Source: Bacteroidia bacterium (GTDB taxonomy: Bacteria; Bacteroidota; Bacteroidia; AKYH767-A; OLB10). From it: a DNA stretch of 64,000 nucleotides. The stretch is from assembly GCA_037045145.1 (NCBI GenBank), contig JBAOIA010000012.1, positions 558,001-622,000 on the forward strand, in the 5' to 3' direction. Below are positions 23,891 through 32,521 of the stretch, one piece after another (position 1 is the stretch's first letter; each line of letters begins with the position of its first letter). The notes below the pieces were generated by a model, which had not been told where the DNA came from, searched no databases, and worked only from the letters and a program-made list of their open reading frames with translations. Made by a program: the position numbers and the translations under genes.

Positions 23891-25201
23891 ATGAAATATC
23901 AAATAAATAAATCATCAAGAACTGCAAATTGCACATTGCCCATTGCATTTTGTCTATTGCTTATTGCCTATTGCCTATTTTTGTCTTCCTGTGGAAATAA
24001 AAACAATACAGTAGCACATGAAGGCGAAGAACATCATGGCAAACATGATAACACTTCAACTGTTGTACTCACAGCAGAGCAAATGAAATCCATCGGCATT
24101 GAGTTGGGAACATTAGAAAAGAAGCAACTCACTGCATCACTCAAAACCAATGGAATTTTAAAAGTGCCCAATCAAAACCGAGCAAATGCTACGGCATCGC
24201 TTGGCGGGACAGTCAAAAATATTTTGATTCAGACCGGTACAAGTGTGAGCAAAGGACAAACCATTGCAACCATAAGCAATAATACTTTTATCACCATGCA
24301 AGAAGAGTATTTAAGCACCCTTGCAAAAACCGAATTGGCAAATGCAGAATATGACAGGCAGAAAACTCTCAAAGAAGGAAATGCAGCATCACAAAAAATA
24401 TTTCAGCAAGCCGAAGCAGAACTCAAATCACTACAAGCCAAAAAATCAAGTTTGCAAAAACAGTTGGAATTAATCGGTATCAGCACCCATTCACTCACAG
24501 TTAACAACATTCAGTCGGCAGTTAACATCACAAGCCCGATTAATGGAACAATAAGCAATATCATGGTCAACATAGGAACTTATGTTGAAGCAAACAATCC
24601 TATAGCAGAAATTGTTGATAACAGTCAGTTGCATTTGGATTTGTATGTATATGAAAAAGATTTGCAGAAGCTCAAAGAAGGACAGATAATACATTTTACG
24701 CTTACAAATAACCCAGGCAAAGAGTATGATGCAAAAATTTACGCAATCTCAAACACATTTGAAGAACACACAAAAGCTGTTGCTGTTCATGCTACAGTGC
24801 TAGGAAACAAAACAGGTTTGATTGACGGTATGAGTATCACCGCTATTGTAAGCTTGGAAAATGCAACTGTTGATGCAGTTCCTACAAATGCAATCGTAAA
24901 TAATGAAGGTCAAGACTTTATTTTTATAGTCGTAAATGAAAACAAGGCAGAGCTTCAAAGCGAAGAAGCAGAACACAAGCACGATGAACATGGGCATACA
25001 CATGATGAAGTTGAAAAAGCAAAACCAACCAAAGATGAAACAACATTTGAAAAGATTCTTGTCAAGAAAGGAACAACAGATGTTGGGTATTCAGAAATTA
25101 CTTTGCTTAAAGACATTCCAGCAAATAGCAAAATAGTTGTAAATGGTGCATTCTTTATTCTTGCAAAAATGACCAATCAAGGTGAAGCTCACGAACATTA
25201 A
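23891..25201 (+). CDS. CusB/CzcB-type periplasmic adaptor lipoprotein
   Basis: A 436-aa membrane fusion protein linking the RND pump to the outer-membrane channel. The N-terminus is a lipoprotein signal (LLIAYCLFLSSC, lipobox Cys near residue 35), encoded by the TTGCCTATTGCC repeat. It is followed by a His-rich segment (EGEEHHGKHDN), the barrel-sandwich part (ASLGGTVKNILIQTGTSVSK, GQTIATI), a coiled-coil hairpin (residues 140-195), and a second lipoyl half (INGTISNIMVNIGTYVE). A second His-rich loop (EHKHDEHGHTHDEVEK) near residue 360 may bind metal. Confidence 0.9.
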   Translation: MKYQINKSSRTANCTLPIAFCLLLIAYCLFLSSCGNKNNTVAHEGEEHHGKHDNTSTVVLTAEQMKSIGIELGTLEKKQLTASLKTNGILKVPNQNRANATASLGGTVKNILIQTGTSVSKGQTIATISNNTFITMQEEYLSTLAKTELANAEYDRQKTLKEGNAASQKIFQQAEAELKSLQAKKSSLQKQLELIGISTHSLTVNNIQSAVNITSPINGTISNIMVNIGTYVEANNPIAEIVDNSQLHLDLYVYEKDLQKLKEGQIIHFTLTNNPGKEYDAKIYAISNTFEEHTKAVAVHATVLGNKTGLIDGMSITAIVSLENATVDAVPTNAIVNNEGQDFIFIVVNENKAELQSEEAEHKHDEHGHTHDEVEKAKPTKDETTFEKILVKKGTTDVGYSEITLLKDIPANSKIVVNGAFFILAKMTNQGEAHEH

Positions 25202-25343
25202 AAACCTCTTAACATAAAATACTCTAAACGTTACTTAAGAAAAGAGATTTAGATTTTCAAATCGCAATTTTATTCCCTTGTTACGGTTTGAATTTTTATA
25301 CCATCTATTTTTATACAATTAAATTTTATAAAAGAGCTAACAA

Positions 25344-25913
25344 ATGGCAGAAGCAAAAATAAAATCTTTTAAATCAAAAAAAGTGTGGCGAGCTTGGTTG
25401 AAAAAAAACCAAGATTTGCAAGAAGGTATATGGCTTCAGGTATATAAAATAGATTCCGGTGTTGAGTCAATAAAAATTACAGAAGCATTAGACGAAGCTC
25501 TTTGCTTTGGCTGGATTGATGGACAAAGAAAAAGTTATGATGAACAATCTTATCTTCAAAAATATACACCACGCAGAGCACAAAGCATTTGGTCGAAACG
25601 TAATATTTCTCTTGTAGAAAATTTAATCGAAAAAGGGCAAATTACAATCCGAGGTTTTGCTGAAATTGAAAAAGCTAAAGCAGATGGTCGTTGGGCAAGA
25701 GCATACGACTCTCATTCCACAATGACGGAACAAGAAGACTTATTGAAAGAATTAAAAAAAGACAAAACTGTCAAAGTCTATTACGAATCACTAAACAAGA
25801 CTAACAAATTTGCCATCAATTTCAGACTACAAACCGCCAAGAAGCCCGAAACACGAGTAAAACGATTGCAAGAGATTATGGCTATGTTAAGAGCCGGCAA
25901 GAAGTTTTATTAA
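25344..25913 (+). CDS. YdeI-like family protein
   Basis: A 189-aa soluble protein matching the YdeI/OmdA-type family. Signs are FKSKKVWRAWLKKNQDLQEG, ITEALDEALCFGWIDGQRKS, YLQKYTPRRAQSIWSKRN and the C-terminal AKKPETRVKRLQEIMAMLRA. Members are linked to bacteriocin and stress tolerance in some annotations; the biochemical role is unknown. It is a single gene after a 140-nt gap. Confidence 0.8.
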   Translation: MAEAKIKSFKSKKVWRAWLKKNQDLQEGIWLQVYKIDSGVESIKITEALDEALCFGWIDGQRKSYDEQSYLQKYTPRRAQSIWSKRNISLVENLIEKGQITIRGFAEIEKAKADGRWARAYDSHSTMTEQEDLLKELKKDKTVKVYYESLNKTNKFAINFRLQTAKKPETRVKRLQEIMAMLRAGKKFY

Positions 25914-26177
25914 ATATCTTAATTCTTAAATACACCATTACCAAACACTTGGCCGAGCACAAACTTACTCCACAAATTCTTGTGGATATTGAAAGCTCAT
26001 AACAATAACAATAAAGTGACCTGACGGGTAATACAAGTATGACCAATGACAATGAAATTGTACTTGCTGTGTTTGGTTCGTAAGAACTCAGGACTTTTAT
26101 AAACTCAGTAGAACTTTATTATTTCGTTTCTACAAAACACTAAGTAACATTAATGCACTTAATATATTTTTTTAAAG

Positions 26178-27074
26178 CTATTTCAGCCAATTTAATTTCT
26201 TAGATTTACTGATGCCATACTTTAGTGACAGGGTTACCCAACAGCCTGCAACAAAAGGAAAAGTAAACACCCCTCCTACTTCATTCAGACATTGTGTAAA
26301 GATTAAAACAAAATGAATCAGCAGTGTTATTACAACTGCAATCAATATCCAAACAATATCAGACCATTTATTTCCAGCAAAAGCAATTGCTGAAAGAACA
26401 GCATTGAACCCAAAAGTCCCTGACGTAATATCGTTGAGTGAATAGCCCAGCATAAAAGCAACTACTCCACCTGCAAATGATGCGATAAGTCCAGAACAAG
26501 CTGCAACAGGTGATGAAATAAAAACAGCTATAAAAAATAAAATACCGGAAATAAAATATTCCTGAAAAATTACCTGTCCAAAGCCATTGGTGCCGGCAAG
26601 TACAATAGTGGCTTGCGATTTAAAAGAAATTGTTTCATGTAAATTCAACTGAGCCCAACCAAATTTACTAACTAAAAAATAAATTACCCAAGTAGTTACA
26701 ATGAATGGGAATGTATATACAGGAATATTTCTTTGAATGAAATAATGCTGCAACAAAGCAGCAAGGATAGCTCCTGCAACAACCAAAGTCCAAATCAGAA
26801 AGGTGCTTTCAAACAAAAAGATCAACACAACGCCTGTCAATGCGGCACTAAAACCATAAAGCCCCTCCTCGATTTCATTCACTTCATATTTTAGAAGATA
26901 AGCCGTTCCGGTTCCAACAATTGCAGCCAGCATTGCAGCCAAGCCACACCACAAGTTACCAATAAGAATTCCAATAGTAAAAAGTATACCGGTAATGATG
27001 TTTCTGCAAAGAAAAATCTGACCCATACCAATAAAAACTGATTTAAAAAACAGTCTCATTTTTGAAATTAGCAT
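26178..27074 (-). CDS. Urea transporter family protein
   Basis: A 298-aa integral membrane protein with about ten hydrophobic helices arranged as two homologous halves. Urea-transporter signatures are GMGQIFLCRNIITGILFTIG near the start, EEGLYGFSAALTGVVL (first half) and SGTFGFNAVLSAIAF (second half). FPFIVTTW and FPFVAGCW mark the repeated pore helices. The family forms a passive urea channel. No urease is in the window. Confidence 0.88.
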   Translation of the reverse strand: MLISKMRLFFKSVFIGMGQIFLCRNIITGILFTIGILIGNLWCGLAAMLAAIVGTGTAYLLKYEVNEIEEGLYGFSAALTGVVLIFLFESTFLIWTLVVAGAILAALLQHYFIQRNIPVYTFPFIVTTWVIYFLVSKFGWAQLNLHETISFKSQATIVLAGTNGFGQVIFQEYFISGILFFIAVFISSPVAACSGLIASFAGGVVAFMLGYSLNDITSGTFGFNAVLSAIAFAGNKWSDIVWILIAVVITLLIHFVLIFTQCLNEVGGVFTFPFVAGCWVTLSLKYGISKSKKLNWLK

Positions 27075-27152
27075 TTATATTTTACAGATATATTCAATAA
27101 ATAAACCTACATATTGTGACACAACTTGTAAGTTCATCAACCGCTTTTTTTT

Positions 27153-28421
27153 CTAATACTTCGTAAACTTTATACATGATGACTCTAATTCATCATCGTA
27201 AATCTTCAAAAAATAAATACCGGAAGAAAGCATTGCTACATTTAAAGAATATTCTTCATCAGACAGGTTAAGTTTATTGGTATTTAAAATTAACCTTCCG
27301 TCAGTTGTAAATACTTGCAATGAGGATACTTTTTTACTTGAAATAAATGTCAATATATCGAAAACAGGATTAGGAGAAACATTCAACACATTTGAAGAGC
27401 CCGGTGATAATAAACCTGAAGTTGTAACTGAAACTGTTTTTACAACAGTATCTGCAATACCACAAACAGAATCAGATGCAATCAACGTAACTTGAAATGT
27501 ACCGGATGATAAATACGTATGTGCAGGATTTATTTGTGTGCTACTATTGCCATCTCCAAACGACCAGTTATAAGTAGTGGCATTTTGCGAACCATTGAAA
27601 AAGCTGACTGTATTAGCAACTGATGAAACATTAAAGTCAGCAACCAATGAATCATACTGAAACCAAAAACTCAGGCTATCAAATGCCACTTCCTTTGCCA
27701 CTGTCTTAATTGTAGCAGCATCTGTTGCCGTAACTGTATAATTATATGTTGCCAACTGCGGATTTTTTCCAAACATAACAGAGTAAAAACTGCATGCTGC
27801 AGCAAAAGATCCATTATTGTTTGGATGACTTCCATCGCTTGCATAAAGGTTTAGTGCTGGAAAGTCCGCTCTTATTTTAAACCATACTTTGGCTACAGGC
27901 GATATAGCAGCATGGTTGTCTTGGGCCATTATGGTATATCTTAACTGCAATAAACTATCCATACCAAAATAAGTACACAATGGTGGAAAAAACTGACAAT
28001 TAGTTGCATCGCCATTTTGCCGTCCCCATGTCATGTAAAAAAGTGTAGTTGCACAGGGGCTTCCAGCCTTTACCATACTATCTAAAGCCGCTGCATAAGG
28101 ATAAACCTGAATTGCTACATCATTATCAGGAAATGATGGCAACTGACTTTGTTCCTGAAGGATAACATAATCCCAATTACCGGCCTGAAGTAAGCTGATA
28201 GTAGTAGCATTGGTTGTGTGCATTTGAAATGTATATCCACCGGGTGCATTCTTACTATATATAAGCGTATCACCTGTAGAAAGTGCTATCTGTTTAACTA
28301 TCTCAGGTAAGTTATTCACATCGGTATAGCTGTTGCCAATAAACAATGCCCTTACTGTTTTACCATCTACAGCATGTGTAGAAAACAATAATGCGAAAAT
28401 TAAATATGAAATTATTCTCAA
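27153..28421 (-). CDS. Secreted SGNH-like protein with PKD domain and T9SS sorting signal
   Basis: About 422 aa from a TTG start at 28421, which gives a clean signal peptide (ISYLIFALLFSTHAVDG) and no overlap with the upstream gene; a start at 28484 would overlap it by 50 nt. Domains are an SGNH-hydrolase-like fold with FIGNSYTDVNNLP (GNS replaces the usual GDS) and the late DGSHPNNNG (Asp-x-x-His), then a PKD domain (TYNWSFGDGNSSTQINPAHT), then a T9SS type A sorting domain (LNVSPNP...GIYFLKIYD). Probably an esterase or carbohydrate-active enzyme on the cell surface; the substrate is unknown. Confidence 0.78.
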   Translation of the reverse strand: MRIISYLIFALLFSTHAVDGKTVRALFIGNSYTDVNNLPEIVKQIALSTGDTLIYSKNAPGGYTFQMHTTNATTISLLQAGNWDYVILQEQSQLPSFPDNDVAIQVYPYAAALDSMVKAGSPCATTLFYMTWGRQNGDATNCQFFPPLCTYFGMDSLLQLRYTIMAQDNHAAISPVAKVWFKIRADFPALNLYASDGSHPNNNGSFAAACSFYSVMFGKNPQLATYNYTVTATDAATIKTVAKEVAFDSLSFWFQYDSLVADFNVSSVANTVSFFNGSQNATTYNWSFGDGNSSTQINPAHTYLSSGTFQVTLIASDSVCGIADTVVKTVSVTTSGLLSPGSSNVLNVSPNPVFDILTFISSKKVSSLQVFTTDGRLILNTNKLNLSDEEYSLNVAMLSSGIYFLKIYDDELESSCIKFTKY

Positions 28422-28434
28422 GGCACAAAAAGAA

Positions 28435-28845
28435 TTAAAGGTTAAAGTCACCGGCAGCTTCAGGCTGATATATGATTTCATCAATGCGTATTCTTGTTAA
28501 GCCAGCAGGTACAATCCACTCAACTTCATCATTAACTTTATAACCGATGAGTGCGGTTGCAATTGGTGAAAAAATAGAAATTTTATTTTCCTTAATATTA
28601 GCTTGTTCCGGATATACTATTTGAAACTGAATTGTTTTGTCATTATTTAAAAAACTCAATTTCACGATTGAGTTCATGGTGACTACATCTGAAGGTATTG
28701 CTTCCGGTTCAACAATTTTAGCTGCATCTAACTCCTGCAGCAACTTTTCTGCTTCTGCATTAGTTATTGACTTAAACTGCTTTGCATCACTTATTGATTT
28801 TTTAATGCGGGCATAATCCAAACGATTAATTATCAACTTACTCAT
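28435..28845 (-). CDS. GreA/GreB-family (Rnk-like) transcription factor
   Basis: A 136-aa protein with a short N-terminal helical part and the Gre C-terminal FKBP-like domain: VVTMNSIVKLSFLNNDKTIQ, then ISIFSPIATALIGYKVNDEV and the EW motif. It lacks the long GreA coiled coil, so it is closer to the Rnk-type regulators, which bind RNA polymerase's secondary channel. A TATCTTTG -7 box lies upstream on the minus strand (near 28882-28889). Confidence 0.8.
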   Translation of the reverse strand: MSKLIINRLDYARIKKSISDAKQFKSITNAEAEKLLQELDAAKIVEPEAIPSDVVTMNSIVKLSFLNNDKTIQFQIVYPEQANIKENKISIFSPIATALIGYKVNDEVEWIVPAGLTRIRIDEIIYQPEAAGDFNL

Positions 28846-28956
28846 AAAATTTGTAATATAAAATTAAGCTGCAAAGATAAGTTATTATAAAATATGGGAT
28901 TGATTCTAAAAGTTGAAAAAGACGTGTTTATTGTAATAAAAAAGCTATTTTGGAAG

Positions 28957-29568
28957 TTATTCCTTTAATACATGTTCAGGGCAGTCAATACGAAGTTCAT
29001 TTGTAAGCAGTTTACGGTTTAATAATTTACAAAAATGATTCTCTCCATTTTCAGTCAACTCATGATGTGTACACGTTAAACACATACGCTGAATGGTGAT
29101 GACACCCGTTTTGTTGAGATGAGTAATAATATTGAGAAGGCTCAAAAGCATGTTTTCTTTTTCCTCTTCATCAAGTTTTGCAATTGGCTTATGAAATTCC
29201 TTACTAAACAAAGCAGTTTCTGTTGCAATAGTTTGTCCGGACTTTGTTAATTGAATAGAGTAGCTTCTGTTATCAAACTCTTCGTACACTTTTTGAATGA
29301 GTTTTTTTTGCTCTAATATTTTCACTGTTTCACTGATAGTAGCCTTAGTCATATTAAACTCATCTGCCAGATAACTTACCTTGCATTTATCTATACTGTG
29401 ATGGAGCAAAAAAATTAATACCTGTATTTGAATCGGGCTTAGTGAAAAATCTTTACTCTCCTGCCAAAGTAAAACTCGAAACGCCTGTGAAATTCTTTCG
29501 AGTACAGCAACAATACGTCCATCAATATTTCTATTCTGAAAGTTCAGGTCAAAATCCGATTTGCTCAT
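28957..29568 (-). CDS. MarR-family regulator with Cys-rich C-terminus
   Basis: A 203-aa transcription factor. Residues 25-140 form a MarR winged helix (LSPIQIQVLIFLLHHS, VSYLADEFNMTKATISETVK, LEQKKLIQKVYEEFDNRSYS). The extra C-terminal region has four spaced Cys and His residues (MCLTCTHHE, HFCKLL, DCPEH), suited to metal binding or thiol and persulfide sensing. It lies 36 nt downstream of the 29605 gene on the same strand and is probably cotranscribed with it. That gene's promoter carries an operator, so the regulator is probably autoregulated. Confidence 0.88.
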   Translation of the reverse strand: MSKSDFDLNFQNRNIDGRIVAVLERISQAFRVLLWQESKDFSLSPIQIQVLIFLLHHSIDKCKVSYLADEFNMTKATISETVKILEQKKLIQKVYEEFDNRSYSIQLTKSGQTIATETALFSKEFHKPIAKLDEEEKENMLLSLLNIITHLNKTGVITIQRMCLTCTHHELTENGENHFCKLLNRKLLTNELRIDCPEHVLKE

Positions 29569-29604
29569 TAGAGAATTTAAATACTGGAGAAAAATACAAT
29601 ATTC

Positions 29605-29952
29605 TTACTTACAATTTTCCATTTCATAAATAAAATACCCTTGCTTTTCAACAGCCTCTTGCCAATCAGGTTTAACAGTTTCTATGTGACAAAACCTGCA
29701 TTCCTTAGAAGAGAGCGGCTGTCCCTCCTGCCCTTTTGATTTCAAATAAGTTTTACCATAATTATAAATCACCGTTGTATCTTTCATTTCAGAAGGTACT
29801 ATAATGTCGAAATGCATAATTGTTTTATCCTTCTTAGTTACATAGGTATCCCATACCGCTACTTTCATATTTTTTGCTTTTGTTATTTGTGCTGACACTA
29901 ATGCAGGTACAGACACAAGAATTAATAATGCTATTGCCTTTGCTAATTTCAT
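29605..29952 (-). CDS. DUF2024-like protein with predicted signal peptide
   Basis: From the ATG at 29952 the protein has 115 residues. Residues 1-22 form a signal peptide (MKLAKAIALLILVSVPALVSAQ pattern, cleavage after SAQ). The rest matches the DUF2024 family (MKVAVWDTYVTKKDKTIMHF, then QPLSSKECRFCHIE). DUF2024 proteins are normally about 85 aa and lack a signal peptide, so export is odd. The promoter with a MarR-type operator lies 24-54 nt upstream, which supports this start. Confidence 0.7.
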   Translation of the reverse strand: MKLAKAIALLILVSVPALVSAQITKAKNMKVAVWDTYVTKKDKTIMHFDIIVPSEMKDTTVIYNYGKTYLKSKGQEGQPLSSKECRFCHIETVKPDWQEAVEKQGYFIYEMENCK

Positions 29953-29975
29953 TTCTAAAGTAGAAATTTGTCCCA

Positions 29976-30006
29976 CAAAGGTAGTTATCCTAACTATGTG
30001 GGACAA
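29976..30006 (-). promoter_or_regulatory. Promoter with MarR operator, site 1
   Basis: On the minus strand: TTG (30006-30004), 20 nt, then TACCTTTG (29983-29976). Inside the spacer lies TAGTTAGGATAACTA (29996-29982), an imperfect palindrome matching site 2. Outer arms GTCCCACA (29969-29976) and TGTGGGAC (29997-30004) form a second, nested palindrome. A repressor bound here would block RNA polymerase. Confidence 0.75.
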
Positions 30007-30010
30007 ATTT

Positions 30011-30244
30011 TTAACCTTTTACATCTGCCATTGATGCTCCAAAGTTAATGTGCAATACATGACCTGCAGGTGTTACTAAAGCTGGTACTGATTTCACACC
30101 TTTACTTTCTGCCTCTGCAATACGGCTACGATTTTCACCAATGTGAACAACCTCTACATTGTTGGCTCCAATTAAATTTACAATGTCGTGCTCTGCACTG
30201 ACACATACAGAGCATCCTGCATGATAAAAAACTGATTTACTCAT
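30011..30244 (-). CDS. Small thioredoxin-like protein
   Basis: A 77-aa thioredoxin or glutaredoxin-fold protein. The active site is CSVC in FYHAGCSVCVSAEH (residues 7-20), and the cis-Pro motif is VKSVPALVTPAGH (residues 50-62). It is shorter than classical thioredoxin (about 105 aa). It is controlled by the MarR site at 30290-30310 and fits a thiol/persulfide regulon. Confidence 0.8.
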   Translation of the reverse strand: MSKSVFYHAGCSVCVSAEHDIVNLIGANNVEVVHIGENRSRIAEAESKGVKSVPALVTPAGHVLHINFGASMADVKG

Positions 30245-30284
30245 TTTGTTTGTGTTATGATGTTATTTGGCATTATTACCGCTG

Positions 30285-30314
30285 CAAATATAGTTAGGTT
30301 TCCTAACTATCATA
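30285..30314 (-). promoter_or_regulatory. Promoter with MarR operator, site 2
   Basis: ATAGTTAGG-TTT-CCTAACTAT (30290-30310) is a perfect 9-bp inverted repeat. It lies between a minus-strand TTG (near 30313-30315) and the -7 box TATATTTG (30292-30285), which it overlaps. The half-site TAGTTAGG is shared with site 1. Confidence 0.8.
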
Positions 30315-30453
30315 CAACTTCTTGCATTTTTTTTCTATTTTCATCTTATCAACTAAATTAAAAAAAGGAAAATATTAAAACTACTAACGGATTTGGCTTT
30401 CAAAAAAAACTCAGCCTTATAAATTCCAAAAAAAAAAAATTACTTTGAAAACA

Positions 30454-30648
30454 TTAAGGTTGCTTTTGAAAAAGAGACATGAACAGTCCGCCCATTAAAG
30501 CGCCATAAAAAGAGCTGTTCATTGCATTTGAAGTAATTGCACATACACCGTCATGGCAGCCTTCAAACTTCCAATACAAATACCCTCCGGCAGCACCGGC
30601 AAGAACACCTGCAATGATTAACCAATTTGCACGTAAAAATTCTTTCAT
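30454..30648 (-). CDS. Small membrane protein (DUF6132-like)
   Basis: A 64-aa protein with two hydrophobic segments (residues 8-26 and 46-60) and a glycine-rich first helix (GVLAGAAGGYLYW). Two Cys in EGCHDGVCAITSN lie in the loop. It resembles short Bacteroidota membrane proteins in sulfur/rhodanese operons. It is 7 nt downstream of the haem lipoprotein gene. Confidence 0.65.
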   Translation of the reverse strand: MKEFLRANWLIIAGVLAGAAGGYLYWKFEGCHDGVCAITSNAMNSSFYGALMGGLFMSLFQKQP

Positions 30649-30655
30649 GCTTATT

Positions 30656-31222
30656 TTATTCTTTAAATTTAATTTTCCACATTCCTCTTAAATCATCTTG
30701 GTTATATCCAACTGCCTTATCATCAGGATATTTTTCATTTATCAGTGCTAATGTTTTCGTTTCAATATCAGCACTACTGCCATGACATTTTAAGCAAGTT
30801 GGCATTCCTATCTTAATAGGTTTATAATACACCACTTCTCCTGAAGAATTTTGTTCGACAAAACTTGAAGAAGACGATTTTATTTTTTGCCATGCCAGAC
30901 TATCATCTAACATTCTAATTGCATTATCCGGATTTCTATTCTTATTGCTCAATCGCTGAATTTGAACATGGTATAATGCAGAAACAGAATCTGTAATTGG
31001 TATGGCATTCATATTGCAAAAGCCGATTGCAAATTCCGTACCACCATGATTTATTGCTGTGGCAACATTCTTCAACAACACACCTTGCATAATATCAGAT
31101 ATACTATCTCCTTGAGTTACAAACTCCTTCTCTTGTTGCTCTGTTAGTGTTTCTCTCTGCCCCATTTTACATGAACTGAAAACAACAGAAAAAAGAAATA
31201 AAATTACAACTACCTTTTGCAT
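30656..31222 (-). CDS. DUF3365-type haem-binding lipoprotein
   Basis: A 188-aa lipoprotein: signal VVILFLFSVVFSSC with lipobox Cys near residue 18. The C-terminal part contains CLKCHG (residues about 144-149), a c-type haem attachment CxxCH site, inside the DUF3365/Tll0287-like fold (NKNRNPDN...DSLAWQKI). Such domains sense redox state or bind haem in the periplasm. It is 3 nt downstream of the 31226 gene. Confidence 0.8.
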   Translation of the reverse strand: MQKVVVILFLFSVVFSSCKMGQRETLTEQQEKEFVTQGDSISDIMQGVLLKNVATAINHGGTEFAIGFCNMNAIPITDSVSALYHVQIQRLSNKNRNPDNAIRMLDDSLAWQKIKSSSSSFVEQNSSGEVVYYKPIKIGMPTCLKCHGSSADIETKTLALINEKYPDDKAVGYNQDDLRGMWKIKFKE

Positions 31223-31225
31223 CTC

Positions 31226-31453
31226 TTAAATCTTATCTGAATTTTTAAATTGCGCTTTATCATTGGCATCAGCAGGCATTTTACAACTTCCAGAATAACA
31301 ACAGCCTGCATTAAAAAACGCCATCATCGTAAACAGTACGCCCAAGGTTGAAATTAACCAACTTTTGTCCTGTACACCCTGAATGATTATGAAAATTCCC
31401 AAAGTCAACCGTATGAAACGCATCCAATTCCATCCTGAAAAAATTTTACCCAT
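31226..31453 (-). CDS. YgaP-like DUF2892 membrane protein
   Basis: A 75-aa protein with two predicted transmembrane helices (LTLGIFIIIQGV and STLGVLFTMMAFF) and a Cys motif (AGCCYSGSCKM) at the end of helix 2. Similar domains are fused to rhodanese in YgaP or encoded next to it. Here the separate rhodanese gene at 32165 may be its partner. Confidence 0.7.
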   Translation of the reverse strand: MGKIFSGWNWMRFIRLTLGIFIIIQGVQDKSWLISTLGVLFTMMAFFNAGCCYSGSCKMPADANDKAQFKNSDKI

Positions 31454-31548
31454 TCTATTCTACATTAATTAATTTAAAATTGTCAATTAACTCAGTGTCA
31501 TCCCACACTAAGCTTATTTGAAATAAGAAATTTAAAAATCTAATCTAA

Positions 31549-32175
31549 TTACTTCTTTTGTAATTCTATAAACAACTCTGTTCCTGCACGAGGATTAATG
31601 CTATTTAAACATGGTAACATCTTTAGATGAAACAATGGATTAAATAATTGTTCGTATTCCGCTCTGCTTCCACCAAACGGTGGTCCTTCTTTTTCAAACA
31701 TTATATCAAACAAGAGACCTACAATTCTTCCATTAGGGTTCAAAACTTCTGCTGCTTGATGCACATACTCTTTACGTTTGCCTGGAGGTATTGCACAAAA
31801 AAATGTTTGTTCAATTAAAATATCAAACTTCTCTCTTATGGTGAAAAAATCAGCACAAAGAATCCTTACATTTGAATTCCCGGCAAACTTATTCCTTAAT
31901 ATTTCCACAGCTTTTGGCGCAATATCAACCAGAGTTATATTTTTAAAGCCAGCATTCACTAAGAACTCTGCTTCATAAGCATTGCCACAACCCGGTATGA
32001 GAACAGCAATCTCCTTTTCAGAAAACTTACTAAAATATTCTGAAATTGCCGGAGATGGGTAACCTATATCCCAACCCGTTTCTTTTGCTTCCCATCTTTC
32101 ATTCCAAAAGGATTGTTTTGATGAATCGTTTGTCTGAGAATCATTACTAACAGGCACTGTGTTTTTATTTTGCAT
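31549..32175 (-). CDS. TPMT-like SAM-dependent methyltransferase
   Basis: A 208-aa protein resembling thiopurine S-methyltransferase: FWNERWEAKETGWDIGYPSP, IAVLIPGCGNAYEAEFLVNA (SAM site), TLVDIAPKAVE, EQTFFCAIPPGKRKEYV and FGGSRAEYEQLF. The start is the ATG at 32175, which overlaps the rhodanese stop by 11 nt. Thiol S-methylation of sulfide or small thiols would fit the operon, but the substrate is inference. Confidence 0.82.
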   Translation of the reverse strand: MQNKNTVPVSNDSQTNDSSKQSFWNERWEAKETGWDIGYPSPAISEYFSKFSEKEIAVLIPGCGNAYEAEFLVNAGFKNITLVDIAPKAVEILRNKFAGNSNVRILCADFFTIREKFDILIEQTFFCAIPPGKRKEYVHQAAEVLNPNGRIVGLLFDIMFEKEGPPFGGSRAEYEQLFNPLFHLKMLPCLNSINPRAGTELFIELQKK

Positions 32176-32482
32176 TTTGGATTTTAATAATATCATTAAC
32201 GGTACCGCCATTGATAACATTTATTATTCCATTTTGTTCGAGAATATTCTTTGCTTGCATACTTCTCATACCACTTTTACAAAACACCACAATTTTTGAC
32301 TTGTTTTTAAACTTTGACAACTGGCTTCCTATTCTATCTAATGGAATATTTACTGCACCCGAGGCACTACCACCGGCAAACTCTGCCGGAGTACGTACAT
32401 CAATAAGAAATGCGCCTTGTTTTACTGCTTCTGTAAGTTGAGTATTCTCCATACCCAGCATGTTTTTAATTAATCCAATCAT
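32165..32482 (-). CDS. Single-domain rhodanese
   Basis: A 105-aa rhodanese. The key parts are LIDVRTPAEFAGGSASGAVN (residues 27-46), IPLDRIGSQL and the active-site loop VFCKSGMRSMQA (catalytic Cys near residue 68). It transfers a sulfane sulfur from persulfide or thiosulfate to an acceptor. It sits between the dioxygenase-rhodanese and TPMT-like genes. Confidence 0.9.
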   Translation of the reverse strand: MIGLIKNMLGMENTQLTEAVKQGAFLIDVRTPAEFAGGSASGAVNIPLDRIGSQLSKFKNKSKIVVFCKSGMRSMQAKNILEQNGIINVINGGTVNDIIKIQNAK

Positions 32483-32521
32483 TTTTTATTTTAATTTAAC
32501 TGTTAGAAATTTACAATGCTC

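Noticed and set aside
25919..25999. Short open stretch ending in HLAEHKLTPQILVDIESS
   Set aside because: It is only 26 codons after the YdeI-like stop, with no start; it may be a relic but cannot be supported.
28422..28484. Longer N-terminus of the SGNH/PKD protein
   Set aside because: It overlaps the upstream Gre-like gene by 50 nt and has no signal peptide at the front; the TTG start at 28421 solves both.
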